Positions 35,886 through 48,003 of a stretch of 64,000 nt of DNA are shown here, piece after piece. The position numbers and the translations under genes were made by a program. The number at the start of each line of letters is the position of its first letter. Position 1 is the first letter of the stretch. The DNA comes from Lamellibrachia columna (Eukaryota; Annelida; Polychaeta; Sabellida; Siboglinidae), in the NCBI GenBank assembly GCA_963662155.1, contig OY759265.1:44310906-44374905 (forward strand), written 5' to 3'. A model generated the notes under the pieces. That model had not been told where the DNA came from. It saw only the letters and a list, made by a program, of their open reading frames with translations, and ran no database searches.

Positions 35886-36538
35886 CCACCAGGTCGACGC
35901 AGTCATTAAAAATGGATACAACTGATTGACACGGTTAGCAGGTACATAGCCGTATCATTATTGTTGTTGTTACCATTGTTGCTATTTTATTACTACTAAT
36001 ATTACTTTAATAATAATAATAATAATTTAGTTCTTATATATCGCATACTCCTGTAGATAGATCAACGCGTTTTTACAATAAAATAATGCATACACAAAAA
36101 TGCACACAATTATGCTGATAATCCAGATATAAAAATATATATATAATATTGTAAATGATTCAATTCAATAAATACTCTTTAAAACTAGTTAAACTATATT
36201 GAACTTTAACAAAAAGTATAAAAATTTGAAATTGTAAAACTATCGTAGCAACCTATTTCAGTGTCACGGGTCATAAAACAATTTGAACATATGGGTTTTT
36301 AGTGTTCATTTAAACGTCTGTAGGTCCTTAGTGGCGTGCACAACAACAGGCAGCCGATTCCAGAGTGGGGGGGGGGGGGCCGGCATCCCAAAGGCATGTC
36401 TCCCAATCACACGCATTGACACCTGTACACTTAGTGTAAAGTGCTGCGCCTGTCGTAGTCTGCTATCACAGTGGTGCACACGTACCAGTTCCATGGGCTT
36501 CCGCGGGGGGGGGGGGCAAGGGGACACTTGGTACTAGT
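35886..36538. other. No recognisable gene
   Basis: AT-rich, then with two poly-G runs (36366-36380, 36505-36516). Unassigned. Confidence 0.4.
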
Positions 36539-36960
36539 TATGAAGAACGCCTGAAAGAATGTGGTTTAACAACTCTAGAGACAAAGAGGTTAAGAGGAGA
36601 TCAGATTGAAGTTTTTAAGATATTGAATGGGTATGAAAATATTGATAGAAATATGTTTTTCTCACTCAAGAAGGATAGCAGAACTAGAGGACATGAGGTA
36701 AAATTAGTAAAGGATCAATGTAGATTGGACTTTACTCGTTCTCACAGAGGACAATAAACGAATGGAACAAATTGTCTACAGATTGTGTAACTGCTAGCAG
36801 CGTGAATATGTTTAAAAACAAGGTTGACACATATCTCAGGAGGGCGGGTTATAAGTAGATGAACATTGTTGGACTCTCGATAAGCCAATGGCTTCCTTGT
36901 CCACTTGCCATCTGGGCCTTTGGCTTGGATGGCAAATCTTGTTAAATCTACTAACACTTG
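36539..36960 (+). pseudogene. LINE reverse-transcriptase C-terminal fragment and tail
   Basis: Reads YEERLKECGLTTLETKRLRG, then DQIEVFKILNGYENIDRNMF, then FSLKKDSRTRGHEVKLVKDQ, before frame breaks and the family tail. It is the same LINE family as 26312-28265 and 1655-1800, better preserved here. 5'-truncated. Confidence 0.85.
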
Positions 36961-37084
36961 ACATTCGATTCGGTGACGCTCCGGTAGTCAATGCAGCGCC
37001 CGCAACACAGGGTGATGTGGTCACGTTGCCGTGTCCTAGTTACCAAGTGGGCAGATTAGTTTTGGATCGGCTGTAAGGCGTTCG

Positions 37085-37185
37085 ATTTGTGCAAGCAACA
37101 AAACAACAATAATAACAACAACAACAATAATAATAATATTGATGCTCATGTTGATGTTGGTGTTAATAAATAAATAAATAATAAA

Positions 37186-37283
<98 letters not shown>

Positions 37284-37376
37284 TTAACATCAACATGAGC
37301 ATTAATAGTATTATTATTATTATCGTTATTTTGTTGTTGTTATTATTATTATAGTAATATTAGTAGTACTAAAATA
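37085..37376. repeat. Large inverted repeat around a (TA)n run
   Basis: The left arm (37125-37170) contains ATGCTCATGTTGATGTTGG. The right arm (37281-37376) contains AACATCAACATGAGCATTAA, the inverse. Between them are poly-A and a long TA run (37203-37277). The right arm recurs in direct orientation at 37758-37856. Confidence 0.85.
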
Positions 37377-37438
37377 GCCATAATAATGATAACAACAACA
37401 ACAACAATGATAATAATAATATGGCAACAACAACAACA

Positions 37439-37736
<298 letters not shown>

Positions 37737-37757
37737 ATATACATTTATTTATTTATT

Positions 37758-37856
37758 TATATTAACATCAACACCAACATCAGCATGAATAGTATTATTA
37801 GTTATTATTATTATTGTTGTTATTATTATTATTATAGTAATATTAGTAGTAATAAA
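37758..37856. repeat. Third copy of the 37.1-37.4 kb arm
   Basis: TTAACATCAACACCAACATC, then ATAGTATTATTAG and ATAGTAATATTAGTAGTA, matching 37281-37376 in the same orientation. Confidence 0.8.
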
Positions 37857-37956
37857 AGTGTAAATGTAAGTGTAACAATACATGTAAATGTGTTTAAGAT
37901 ATGTGAAGATATTGAGCTTGTTATATTAAACCATGCCTGGTGCACAGCACATTCTG

Positions 37957-39964
37957 CAGGGGCGGATCTAGGCTTGTTGGCAGGGGGGTCTCAGTCAGTC
38001 GTAGTCATATGTCATTCTACTTACGAACCGGGGGGGGGGGGGGGGCGACACATGGGTCGATGTGTCGTTCAACTTACATAAGGGCTAATACTTAAGTTTT
38101 TACACTGACACTGGATCCGATGTAGACCTATATAGGGGAGACCGGGGCTAGTCCGATCCATGGACACTCTAATAGATATGGAGACTGTATTTGTAGAGCT
38201 AGAGGATCAGTTTCGGCCTTAAATTTAACGAAAATATATTGTCCACCTGTGTGCTATCAACAAATGCAAACAATTTTACAAGCCAATATCCAAATATGAC
38301 TCTTAGTAGACCTATCCAAGCATAGGCAGACTTGCCTTATGTCGGGGCATGTCCGCCCAGGGGCAGGGGCAAGTTCGGCCCACACGTACTTTAAGCAGCA
38401 CAAAAACAGTGCAGTTTTTTTCTAATTTTTATGACAAAAACATCATGTTTGTAACACACATTTGTTAGAAACTTAAAGACCTCACAAATTATGTGGTATC
38501 TATGAAATAAACAAGGCAAACAAAAAACAACGTTTGGCACTGCATCGGCTAGAAAATTGTGAAATAAAAACTAGTTTCGTAACTTTTTTACTAGAAAATA
38601 AACACCAAACTGGACAATTGGAAGTATTTATTAGAGTCCATGTTAGTGTGTTTATGTTCACAAGTGATCCTGAGCATTTTACATCAGATATTCTAGGGAC
38701 GAACTTGTCCCGTAGCACATAGGCGGATGTGCCCCAACACAGAGATATGTTTGGTGGGCAGCAACTAAATACAACTGGCACTGGATAGAGCAACAACGCA
38801 AGATCCAAACGATATATCTGATATGAGGGCCTTACTGAGCACTCTGAATGTCTAACCAATGCCACTTATAAGTACTGAAATTTGATCGAAAAAAAAATAC
38901 TTTTAGTCACCAAAATCTGTTTCCTAGTTTACAACTTTCCAGCCAGCAATTCGTGGACGTCGGTTTCCCACTGCATCAAGTGTTCGAAATGAGGGGGTCT
39001 GGGGGTCCTGCCATAAGGCAAGAGGGACCTCCCATAAGAAAGAAAAATGTCCCACATTGTATTGTTGTACCGATGTAATTACCCGCTGTTGCACCTGTTG
39101 CTGCGTGTGAGGCTACTCTGGTTTGTCTGACATGACAACTCGACGGTTTTCGCAGAACTCGACAGTTTTCGCAGAACTCGATCGATCTCGCAACAAGAAC
39201 TCGATGGTTTTCGCAGAACTCGATCGATCTCGCAGCAAGAACGCGACATCATTATGTTGGTAGTTTAGCTGATTCATTCAGCTCACTCTGTTGTCATTCA
39301 GTTAAACTCATATCATTGATGAGTGCGTGTTCTGTGGTTAAGGGCGCCATCTATTGGGTATCTGCAGTAATGCCACCAATGAGTGTCTAGTTGAGGCACA
39401 TTTTACCTCGCCATTTTACCTCGCCATTTTACTTCTCACAATCACACAGCACTGTGTCTGCAAGCGCACTACTCCAGTAACAATGGTTTAGACCACAATT
39501 TACAATTTAGTCACTTAGCAGACGCTCTTATTCAGAGCTACTTACAACAAGTGCATTCAATCTATGTTGGTAAAATAATTACAGGTCGAAATAACTACAG
39601 GTCGCTATGATAGCAAGCAGGTTCTTCCCACAAAAATAGGCGTTAATAGCCATTACAATGCCTGAAAAAAAGATTTTTAAGATTTTTTTTAGGAGCCCCC
39701 AAGAGTCAGTGGTCAGTTTGAACACTGCGCTTTATGTATAGTTTGATGGTTATGTGACTTAATCGTGTGACCGAAATTACTCAATTCTGCAATGGCACGG
39801 AATGAAAGCCGGTTGGCGGACTTGCCCCGGGGCGGACTAGTCCCGGTCTCCCCTTCGTGTTCCTTTACCGTAATATTTTCCACGGACACGGGGGGGTATA
39901 AGACCCCCCTCCCTCATGGCCTAGGTGGGGTCTTGAGACCCCTAAGACCCCCCTGGATCCGCTG
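37957..39964. mobile_element. hAT-type element (outer), interrupted by another transposon
   Basis: The left end CAGGGGCGGATCTAGG and the right end CCTGGATCCGCTG are inverted. The 8-bp flanks ACATTCTG (37949-37956) and CTATTCTG (39965-39972) share ATTCTG. Removing 38135-39853 joins ...GATGTAGACCTATATA to ...TTTACCGTAATATTTTCC, which matches the uninterrupted relative at 57295-57500. Confidence 0.8.
38135..39853. mobile_element. Nested DNA transposon, 1719 bp, GGGGAGACCGGG termini
   Basis: The left end GGGGAGACCGGGGCTAGTCC and the inverted right end GGGGAGACCGGGACTAGTCC agree at 19 of the first 20 positions shown. Internal GGGGCAAGTTCGG- and CTTGTCCCG-like subterminal repeats occur near 38370, 38700 and 39825. 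Flanks TA/TT suggest a short target duplication. No transposase frame is seen. 39505-39560 contains CTTAGCAGACGCTCTTAT and AGCTACTTACAA, a motif common in interspersed repeats of fish and other aquatic animals. Confidence 0.75.
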
Positions 39965-40228
39965 CTATTCTGAGTAAGTGCGCGGTAGAGGTAGAACGTT
40001 TGGTCTGATTGGAACACGTTGATAGGTTGCTGGGCACTGACGGAAGAATACGAGGAACAAGCCAAAACAGTAACACACATGTAGCCTCAGGGACAGTGAT
40101 AACGTTACAACTTAATGGCGATCTCTTAAGAATTGTTTAATCATTAGTAAACACGGATACGCAGAGCTACTTTGAATATCGATGGGGCCATTTTATTTAA
40201 TCTAATTAGTACTTTGTTTTAGCATGTT

Positions 40229-40277
40229 CTACGGCAAGCATGTTCTACGGCATGTTCTACGGCATGTTCTACGGCAA
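40229..40277. repeat. 15-bp GCATGTTCTACGG repeats
   Basis: Four copies of GCATGTTCTACGG, with or without CAA, just left of the large 33-bp array. Confidence 0.85.
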
Positions 40278-40385
40278 GCAGTTTATGTAGGAATTCCGTT
40301 TGCATAACATCGTACATTTATTGTTTTACTTATAAACATATATTATATGTTTTTTCGTTTTCCTGCTGGGCCTACTATAAACACA

Positions 40386-43210
40386 GCATGGCGTAGAGCA
40401 CCATAGAGCACCAAGTGAACACGACGTAGAGCGCCATAGAGCACAAAGTGAACACGACGTAGAGCGCCACAGAGCACCAAGTGAACACGACGTAGAGCGC
40501 CACAGAGCACCAAGTGAACACGACGTAGAGCGCCAGAGAGCACCAAGTGAACATGACGTAGAGCGCCATAGAGCACCAAGTGAACATGACGTAGAGCGCC
40601 ATAGAGCACCAAGTTAACATAACGTAGAGCGCCATAGAGCACCAAGTGAACATGACGTAGAGCGCCATAGAGCACCACGTGAACATGACGTAGAGCGCCA
40701 TAGAGCACCAAGTGAACACGACGTAGAGCGCCATACGGCACCAAGTGAACACGACGTAGAGCGCCACAGAGCACCAAGTGAACACGACGTAGAGCGCCAT
40801 AGAGCACCAAGTGAACACGACGTAGAGCGCCATAGAGCACCAAGTGAACATGACGTAGAGCGCCATAGAGCACCAAGTGAATACGACGTGGAGCGCCAGA
40901 GAGCACCAAGTGAACATGACGTAGAGCGCCATAGAGCACCAAGTGAACACGACGTAGAGCGCCAGAGAGCACCAAGTGAACATGACGTAGAGCGCCATAG
41001 AGCACCAAGTCAATATGACGTAGAGCGCCACAGAGCACCAAGTCAACATGACGTAGAGCGCCACAGAGCACCAAGTGAACACGACGTAGAGCGCCATAGA
41101 GCACCATGTGAACACGACGTAGAGCGCCATAGAGCACCAAGTGAACATGACGTAGAGCGCCATTGAGCACCAAGTGAATACGACGTAGAGCGCCATAGAG
41201 CACCAAGTGAACATGACGTAGAGCGCCATAGAGCACCAAGTGAACATGGCGTAGAGCGCCATAGAGCACCAAGTGAACACGACGTAGAGCGCCAGAGAGC
41301 ACCAAGTGAACACGACGTAGAGCGCCAGAGAGCACTAAGTGAACATGACGTAGAGCGCCATAGAGCACCAAGTGAACATGACGTAGAGAGCCACAGAGCA
41401 CCAAGTGAACATGACGTAGAACGCCACAGAGCACCAAGTGAACACGACGTAGAGCACCAAGTGAACACGACGTAGAGCGCCAGAGAGCACCAAGTGAACA
41501 CGACGTAGAGCGCCATAGAGCACAAAGTGAACATGAGGTAGAGCGCCAGAGAGCACCAAGTGAACACGACGTAGAGCGCCAGAGAGCAACAAGTGAACAT
41601 GACGTAGAGCGCCATAGAGCCCCATGTGAAAACGACGTAGAGCGCCACAGAGCACCAAGTGAACACGACGTAGAGCGCCATAGAGCACCAAGTGAACACG
41701 ACGTAGAGCGCCATAGAGCACCAAGTGAACACGACGTAGAGCGCCATAGAGCACCAAGTGAATACGACGTAGAGCGCCAGAGAGCACCAAGTGAACATGA
41801 CGTAGAGCGCCATAGAGCACCAAGTGAACACGACGTAGAGCGCCAGAGAGCACCAAGTGAACATGACGTAGAGCGCCATAGAGCACCAAGTGAACATGAT
41901 GTAGAGCGCCCCAGAGCACCAAGTCAACATGACGTAGAGCGCCACAGAGCACCAAGTGAACACGACGTAGAGCGCCATAGAGCACCAAGTGAACACGACG
42001 TAGAGCGCCATAGAGCACCAAGTGAACATGACGTAGAGCGCCAGAGAGCACCAAGTGAACATGACGTAGAGCGCCATAGAGCACCAAGTGAATTCGACGT
42101 AGAGCGCCAGAGAGCAACAAGTGAACATGACGTAGAGCGCCATAGAGCACCAAGTGAACACGACGTAGAGCGCCAGAGAGCACCAAGTGAACATGACGTA
42201 GAGCGCCATAGAGCACCAAGTGAACATGACGTAGAGCGCCATAGAGCACCAAATGAACACGACGTAGAGCGTCAGAGAGAACCAAGTGAACATGACATAG
42301 AGCGCCATAGAGCACCAAGTGAACATGACGTAGAGCGCCACAGAGCACCAAGTGAACACGACGTAGAGCTCCATAGAGCACCAAGTGAACACGACGTAGA
42401 GCGCCATAGAGCACCAAGTGAACATGGCGTAGAGCGCCATAGAGCACCAAGTGAACACGACGTAGAGCGCCAGAGAGCACCAAGTGAACACGACGTAGAG
42501 CGCCAGAGAGCACCAAGTGAACATGACGTAGAGCGCCATAGAGCACCAAGTGAACATGACGTAGAGCGCCACAGAGCACCAAGTGAACATGACGTAGAAC
42601 GCCACAGAGCACAAAGTGAACACGACGTAGAGCACCAAGTGAACACGACGTAGAGCGCCATAGAGCACCAAGTGAACACGACGTAGAGCGCCAGAGAGCA
42701 CCAAGTGAACATGACGTAGAGCGCCATAGAGCACCAAGTGAACATGACGTAGAACGCCATAGAGCACCAAATGAACACGACGTAGAGCGTCAGAGAGCAC
42801 CAAGTGAACATGACGTAGAGCGCCATAGAGCACCAAGTGAACATGACGTAGAGCGCCACAGAGCACCAAGTGAACACGACGTAGAGCGCCATAGAGCACC
42901 AAGTGAACATGACGTAGAGCGCCATAGAGCACCAAGTGAATACGACGTAGAGCGTCATAGAGCACCAAGTGAACATGACGTAGAGCGCCATAGAGCACCA
43001 AGTGAACACGACGTAGAGCGCCATAGAGCACCAAGTGAACATGACGTAGAGCGCCATAGAGCACCAAGTGAATACGACGTAGAGCGTCATAGAGCACCAA
43101 GTGAACATGACGTAGAGCGCCATAGAGCACCAAGTGAACACGACGTAGAGCGCCAGAGAGCACCAAGTGAACATGGCTTAGAGCGCCATAAATCACCAAG
43201 TGAACATGGC
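40386..43210. repeat. Minisatellite, 33-bp unit, about 85 copies, with higher-order structure
   Basis: The unit is built from AAGTGAACAC, GACGTAGAGC and GCCATAGAGCACC with C/T, A/G/C variants. Minus-strand frames of up to 718 codons are simply 11-residue read-through. A short 23-bp unit at 41449 and again at 42627 marks a 1178-bp duplication (35 units of 33 plus 23). Other matching blocks are offset by 881 bp and 518 bp, and a 132-bp four-unit block repeats at 42938/43070. Confidence 0.97.
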
Positions 43211-43229
43211 GCTATAGAAATTTGTATTT

Positions 43230-43625
43230 TTTATTGAAAGACTGAGAGTAGGGAAATGATGGGATGACTGCCGAGACTTAGAGAAGGGAAGACAAACGAA
43301 ATTGGACAGAAAAGCTGAACGTCGACCAGATTAGAGAAACGGTTAAACAGGTCAAGGACTGTTTTGCTAGAAGGTTTTGACCCGTTTCTGACGTCGCTGT
43401 ACAACACGATACAGTGGACTGTATAATAAGTTTCGAATCCATCAAAATAATGATAATGTAGAAACGCAAAAACACCGAAAAACGACATTTTGATACAATA
43501 ACACATTACCAGAGACATTATATTGGTTGTATTCAGTAACAAAAACACGCAACTGGGCCATCTTAATTATGTCATATAATCTATAGATGTTAATTGCTTC
43601 AACACGGCGACAGACCAAAAAGTGA
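43230..43625 (-). repeat. Dispersed repeat family R, copy 2
   Basis: The reverse complement of 140-520, better preserved. An open frame of 105 codons runs through part of it, but no family is recognised. Confidence 0.6.
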
Positions 43626-43984
43626 TTCGTCAAAAAAAAATGTATCTTTGGTACACATTTTGTCTGGACATCTCTAGAGTACATGCGATGGTGAATAATT
43701 GCAGTGTAAGGTGAATTGTGAGTAAGGTGAGTGTGTCCAATTACATAATTGTTGTACTACACGATAGAGCTGATTAGAAACAAAATGCTGTATTTGTAAT
43801 TGATTCTGGTTTGGAAATGATGTCATGACTGTAATCGTAATGCAGCAAAACGCTACTGACAATAATCACAAAATAGCAAATTTCATTATTACGATACAAT
43901 ACAATGTAAAACACTTTTATTGTGCTAAACCCCCCCCCCCGGAGGCCCAAGCTCGGCAGCGCACCAAAACAAAACAAAAGGGGT

Positions 43985-44850
43985 AAAGCAGTTCCTAATC
44001 GTTAAGCAGTTCCAGTTGTATCAGGTGGTCCGATAAGCCACCAGAAACTGTTAGCATATGGACATTGTCACGTGTTGAGCGAGTTATCGCGAGGTCAAGC
44101 CATGCGGTGGCCATGAATGTGTGTAGAGAAAGTCACATGTTGTTTTAAATCAAATGAGATTAGGATACCATCAAAGGTAATGGTTACTGCTGTACTGCTG
44201 TATCCAACTGAAGATTAAAATCACAAAAAAATAAAAAAATCAGAATGTCCAGCAAATCCTGAAATTCTTCAGAGAAGTTGGTCGGCTGTCCCAAAGGTCG
44301 ATACAGGCATACAACATGCAGAGAAAAAAAGAATCTGAAATATCAACACACATGGATTCAAAAGTAGAGTAATCAGGGATTGAACGTGAATTAACTTTGA
44401 AATGGTCCGATAACAAAAAGCCAACACCATCACCTCTTCCAACTGCACGTGGTCGATGATGAAAAGTATAACCAGATGGAGAAATGTCAGCTGTGGAAGC
44501 AGCAGTGTCACGTGGTCTTAGCCAAGTTTCAGTGATGGTAAGAATGTATATCTTTTTCGAAAATAATAAGTCACTCTAAGTGATGCCGTCTTACCACGAA
44601 CCGATCGGACGTTTGTTGTAGCAAACCTCATGTTACAACTGATGACAGGCCAATGATTGATACTAACGTCTCCTGCCAGAAGAAGTATTACGGCTAATTT
44701 AAATGTTGGTCTAGAGCAAGGGATTGGAAGTAACTTGCGATTAAAACAAAGGTTAAGACATGGCAAACCATGTAAAGAGGAAGGCGACGTTGATTTTGAT
44801 TTGATAAATGTCAATAAATCACCATCATTATTACACGGAACGCCGTAACT
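43985..44850 (-). pseudogene. LINE ORF2 5' part: decayed 2A-like motif and APE endonuclease
   Basis: On the minus strand, with several frame breaks: LLLAGDVSINHWP, then MRFATTNVRSVRGKTASL, ETWLRP-like, PSGYTFHHRPRAVGRG, FESMCVDISDSF, VVCLYRP, DFNLQLDT, HIHGH, WLDLAITRS and SGGLSDHLIQLEL. These are the ordered motifs of the apurinic endonuclease domain (NVRS, ETW, YRP, GDFN, DL, SDH) in CR1/L2-like LINEs. The LINE is truncated after the endonuclease. The motif before it is discussed in the findings. Confidence 0.8.
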
Positions 44851-44859
44851 AATTATTAC

Positions 44860-46100
44860 ATTAACAATTAAACGGGGCTTTTGGCGGCCTACCCGCCGAA
44901 ACTAACAGCTTTTCAAATGCTTGCGTTCGAGTGAAGCCAGCGCCATTGATGAGCAGACGACAAGTAGCTCGCCAAGGTGCAACGAAGCGCGCGTATTGCT
45001 TGATTTCCCTATCGTTGCATTGCGGTTAGTTTGAATGATAATTTCTTGTTTTCACAGTCCAGTTAATGTCAACGCAAATCTATCGCATTTAATGTGCTTC
45101 GGTCAGATTTATGTCACACCGCTGGTTAGCATTGTGCAGCGCGCTTGTAAGTATGCCATTTACGCGGCGTATTATTGATTTCTATCAGCGAGTAGCGACC
45201 GGCGGACCAAGAGTGGTTTTTCAAGAACCACAGGCAATCGGGTTCGGTCGCTCGTTCAGAAATCGTTCACAATGCCGTTGTGATGTATTTGACGGATGGT
45301 TAAGCAAGCTATTGCTGGTCTTTAGACCTATATTTAGTTCCTGTGGCGATGTGCTTTGAAAGTAAGTCGCGAAATATAGACCTTATATAAATGCGTCCAG
45401 TCACAAAGAAATTTAACACGCGATTAGCTGTACGGGGCAAGTATTCTCGAACAACTCGCGAAATCGTACCAGTTTTTCGCAAATATGGCGACGAAACAGC
45501 GTGACTTGACGAATTTTTCGTAAGTGCTATTCTCGAAACATCTTAGATACGAATTTGCGTAAATATAGCGAATATTTTTGGGTAAAGTTACGACAACTCA
45601 AGAGATCGCGTAACTTTTTCGTAAGGTCTGCGTTCCGTAATTGTATTCAGACGGCGATTTCGCCGCAACCGAGTGTTACGGCGTCGTGAGAATGTATTTG
45701 TGGGTCTCGACGACATCCAGGTGTGCACCAATTAAACATTTTGTCAACTTTACTGTACGTTGTACTTGCATCTGCCGTGTTTTGAAAGCGACACCAAAGC
45801 CTTATCAATGGCAATGCTTAGCGTCTCGTGAACAATGTCAAGAAACTGGACCGATTACTAACTGACTGCGTTGATTTCTAGATTGAATGCGTGTTATAAT
45901 TCAATTATATAGGCAACTTCCCATCTCCCACCTGTTTGGGGGACCAACATCTGACCAATTTAGTGAGTCCACCTCTCATCAATCTTACCTCCCACCTATA
46001 ACTGCCTATTTGCATTGCTATGATTTTTGTGTGTTCGAATGACTAATGTATGTAAAAAATAACCCACAAAACTTTACATTAAAAATACCTTTTCTTGTTA
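44860..46100. other. No recognisable gene
   Basis: Partly CpG-rich (44880-45850). Short repeats of TATTCTCGAA and AACTTTTTCGTAAG occur near 45442-45630 and may belong to a DNA transposon. The frame at 45111-45359 has no similarity. Confidence 0.4.
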
Positions 46101-46115
46101 CACACACATATATAG

Positions 46116-46282
<167 letters not shown>

Positions 46283-47050
46283 GGTAAATTACAAATCCTG
46301 CATACTGGCTATTTATTTTCAGTTTCACAAATTTCTTCGAGAATGCGGGCCCATGCCTACATATGACGCATTGTCACATTGTCACATTGTCACATACGTG
46401 TATACGTTAAACCCAGTATACAGCCTTGGTTCGGCTGCTAAATGTGTAATCATTTTGAAAACGACAAACATTTAAATAACAAATTTACAATTAAATAGGC
46501 ATCAGAATCATTGCAGTATGCTGACTTGTTTTGTGTTTTACATCGATATCATGCGAAATGCGACCCCTGCCCAATGGTGCCCAATCGAAAACATGATTCT
46601 CCTGCATTCGCCGCGTGTCGTCAAAGCCCCCATTTTCCATGAAAAAAATTCGACGTCATTGCCGAAGGCGAAACATTCTGAGGCCGTCATCAGATCCAAT
46701 TAGAACCAGCTATTAACATAGTTTACATTTACCAAAGATAATTACAGATGTAATGATACTACATTAGTCACGTCATACAGGAAGGGATTTCTGTCACGCT
46801 ATTTGCATAATCGAAGGCAATATATGAGACGTTTAGCTTGTCATCAGGTAAACTACGTTTCGCCGATATAAGGATGGTCAAAGGATCCCGGATAGGAAAT
46901 AATGGGCTAATGTACGACAAATAATTTGTACACTTGCACTTCAAAAAATCGGAGAAACATATATTATGACATTTTCAATCACCGGTTGATCAGCCGTCAA
47001 GAAAAAACAAAATGCTACGTTGAATTTATATGATAAATATAGCAATATCT
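46283..47050. other. No recognisable feature
   Basis: Only a triple CATTGTCA repeat at 46370-46395 is notable. Confidence 0.4.
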
Positions 47051-47054
47051 CTCA

Positions 47055-47580
47055 GTGACTAAACTATATCTATTGCAATATCTTGACCGTCCAAATGTGT
47101 TTTAATTAAACACAATTTATTCATACATAATTTCATGTTTAGTTGTTTATATTGCATGTTGAACTTCAAGGTCAACATTCATGGACACATAGTTGTTTAT
47201 ATTGCATGTTGAACTTCAAGGCCAACATTCATGGACACATAGTTGTTTATATTGCATGTTGAACTTCAAGGCCAACATTCATGGACACATAGTTGTTTAT
47301 ATTGCATGTTGAACTTCAAGGCCAACATTCATGGACACATAGTTGTTTATATTGCATGTTGAACTTCAAGGCCAACATTCATGGACACATAGTTGTTTAT
47401 ATTGCATGTTGAACTTCAAGGCCAACATTCATGGACACATAGTTGTTTATATTGCATGTTGAACTTCAAGGCCAACATTCATGGACACATAGCGGGCAAA
47501 TTATATTTAAAAATCGTGGTTCATGGGTGGTCAAGGTGTCAGAGTATATAAAGTTTATACTCAATGTAACCGCGGAATCG
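47055..47580. mobile_element. MITE family M, copy 7, with a central 50-bp array
   Basis: Left: AAACTATATCTATTGCAATA, TCTTGACCGTCCAAATGTG and TTTTAATTAAACACAATTT. Right: GGGCAAATTATATTTAAA, GTGGTTCATGGGTGGTCAAG and TATAAAGTTTATACT. The central array unit itself spans the normal centre of the element (TGTTTAT...TTGAACTT...CAACATTCATGGACACAT), so the loop has been multiplied. Confidence 0.8.
47141..47490. repeat. Minisatellite, 50-bp unit x 7
   Basis: Seven perfect-length units starting AGTTGTTTATATTGCATG. The first has GGTCAAC and the others GGCCAAC, so later units arose from a mutated copy. Confidence 0.97.
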
Positions 47581-47606
47581 CATGAAGACAGGAAATGGTG
47601 ATTTCC

Positions 47607-47612
47607 TTTATT
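47607..47612 (-). terminator. Candidate polyadenylation signal
   Basis: TTTATT on plus, AATAAA on minus, at the left edge of the CpG-depleted block. Only meaningful if a minus-strand transcript exists here. Confidence 0.25.
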
Positions 47613-47811
47613 TTGTATAACAAAAACTATATAAAAAAACCTGTAAAACATACAAAAATATTATTACTACATGCACTACTACAATGGTTACACAGGATCA
47701 TTAATCAACAGAGTCAAAAACACCTATTCCCTGCATAACATTGGTACATAATTATTACCTATAGATTATCTCCGACACCAAATAGCAGGTTGGCACCTGT
47801 GGTATTTGTAT

Positions 47812-48003
47812 CTAGATTTCTATCCAGCAATATGCCATGACCGACTTAGTACCAATAAGATACATAGGTTTATAGTCTTTAAACACTGTGTCAACTCCTA
47901 AGTGGTGAAGTGTACAACAAATATACTCAGCTAAAAATGCAGCTACAATTAATAAAAATTTGATGTACTCCATGAATAACACAATATCAGTTATGCTTAA
48001 CAT
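47812..48003 (-). CDS. Possible small membrane-type ORF
   Basis: An ATG-started 63-codon frame, hydrophobic in the middle (YIKFLLIVAAFLAEYICC). It lies inside the CpG-depleted block, about 200 nt before an AATAAA. No family recognised. It may be a last exon or chance. Confidence 0.2.
   Translation of the reverse strand: MLSITDIVLFMEYIKFLLIVAAFLAEYICCTLHHLGVDTVFKDYKPMYLIGTKSVMAYCWIEI

Noticed and set aside
40343..43199. Long minus-strand frames up to 718 codons
   Set aside because: Read-through of a 33-bp tandem repeat. The peptide is an 11-residue repeat without domain similarity, and frame switches occur at the short 23-bp units.
43231..43548. 105-codon minus ORF as a host gene
   Set aside because: It is part of a dispersed repeat whose other copy (140-520) is frame-broken.
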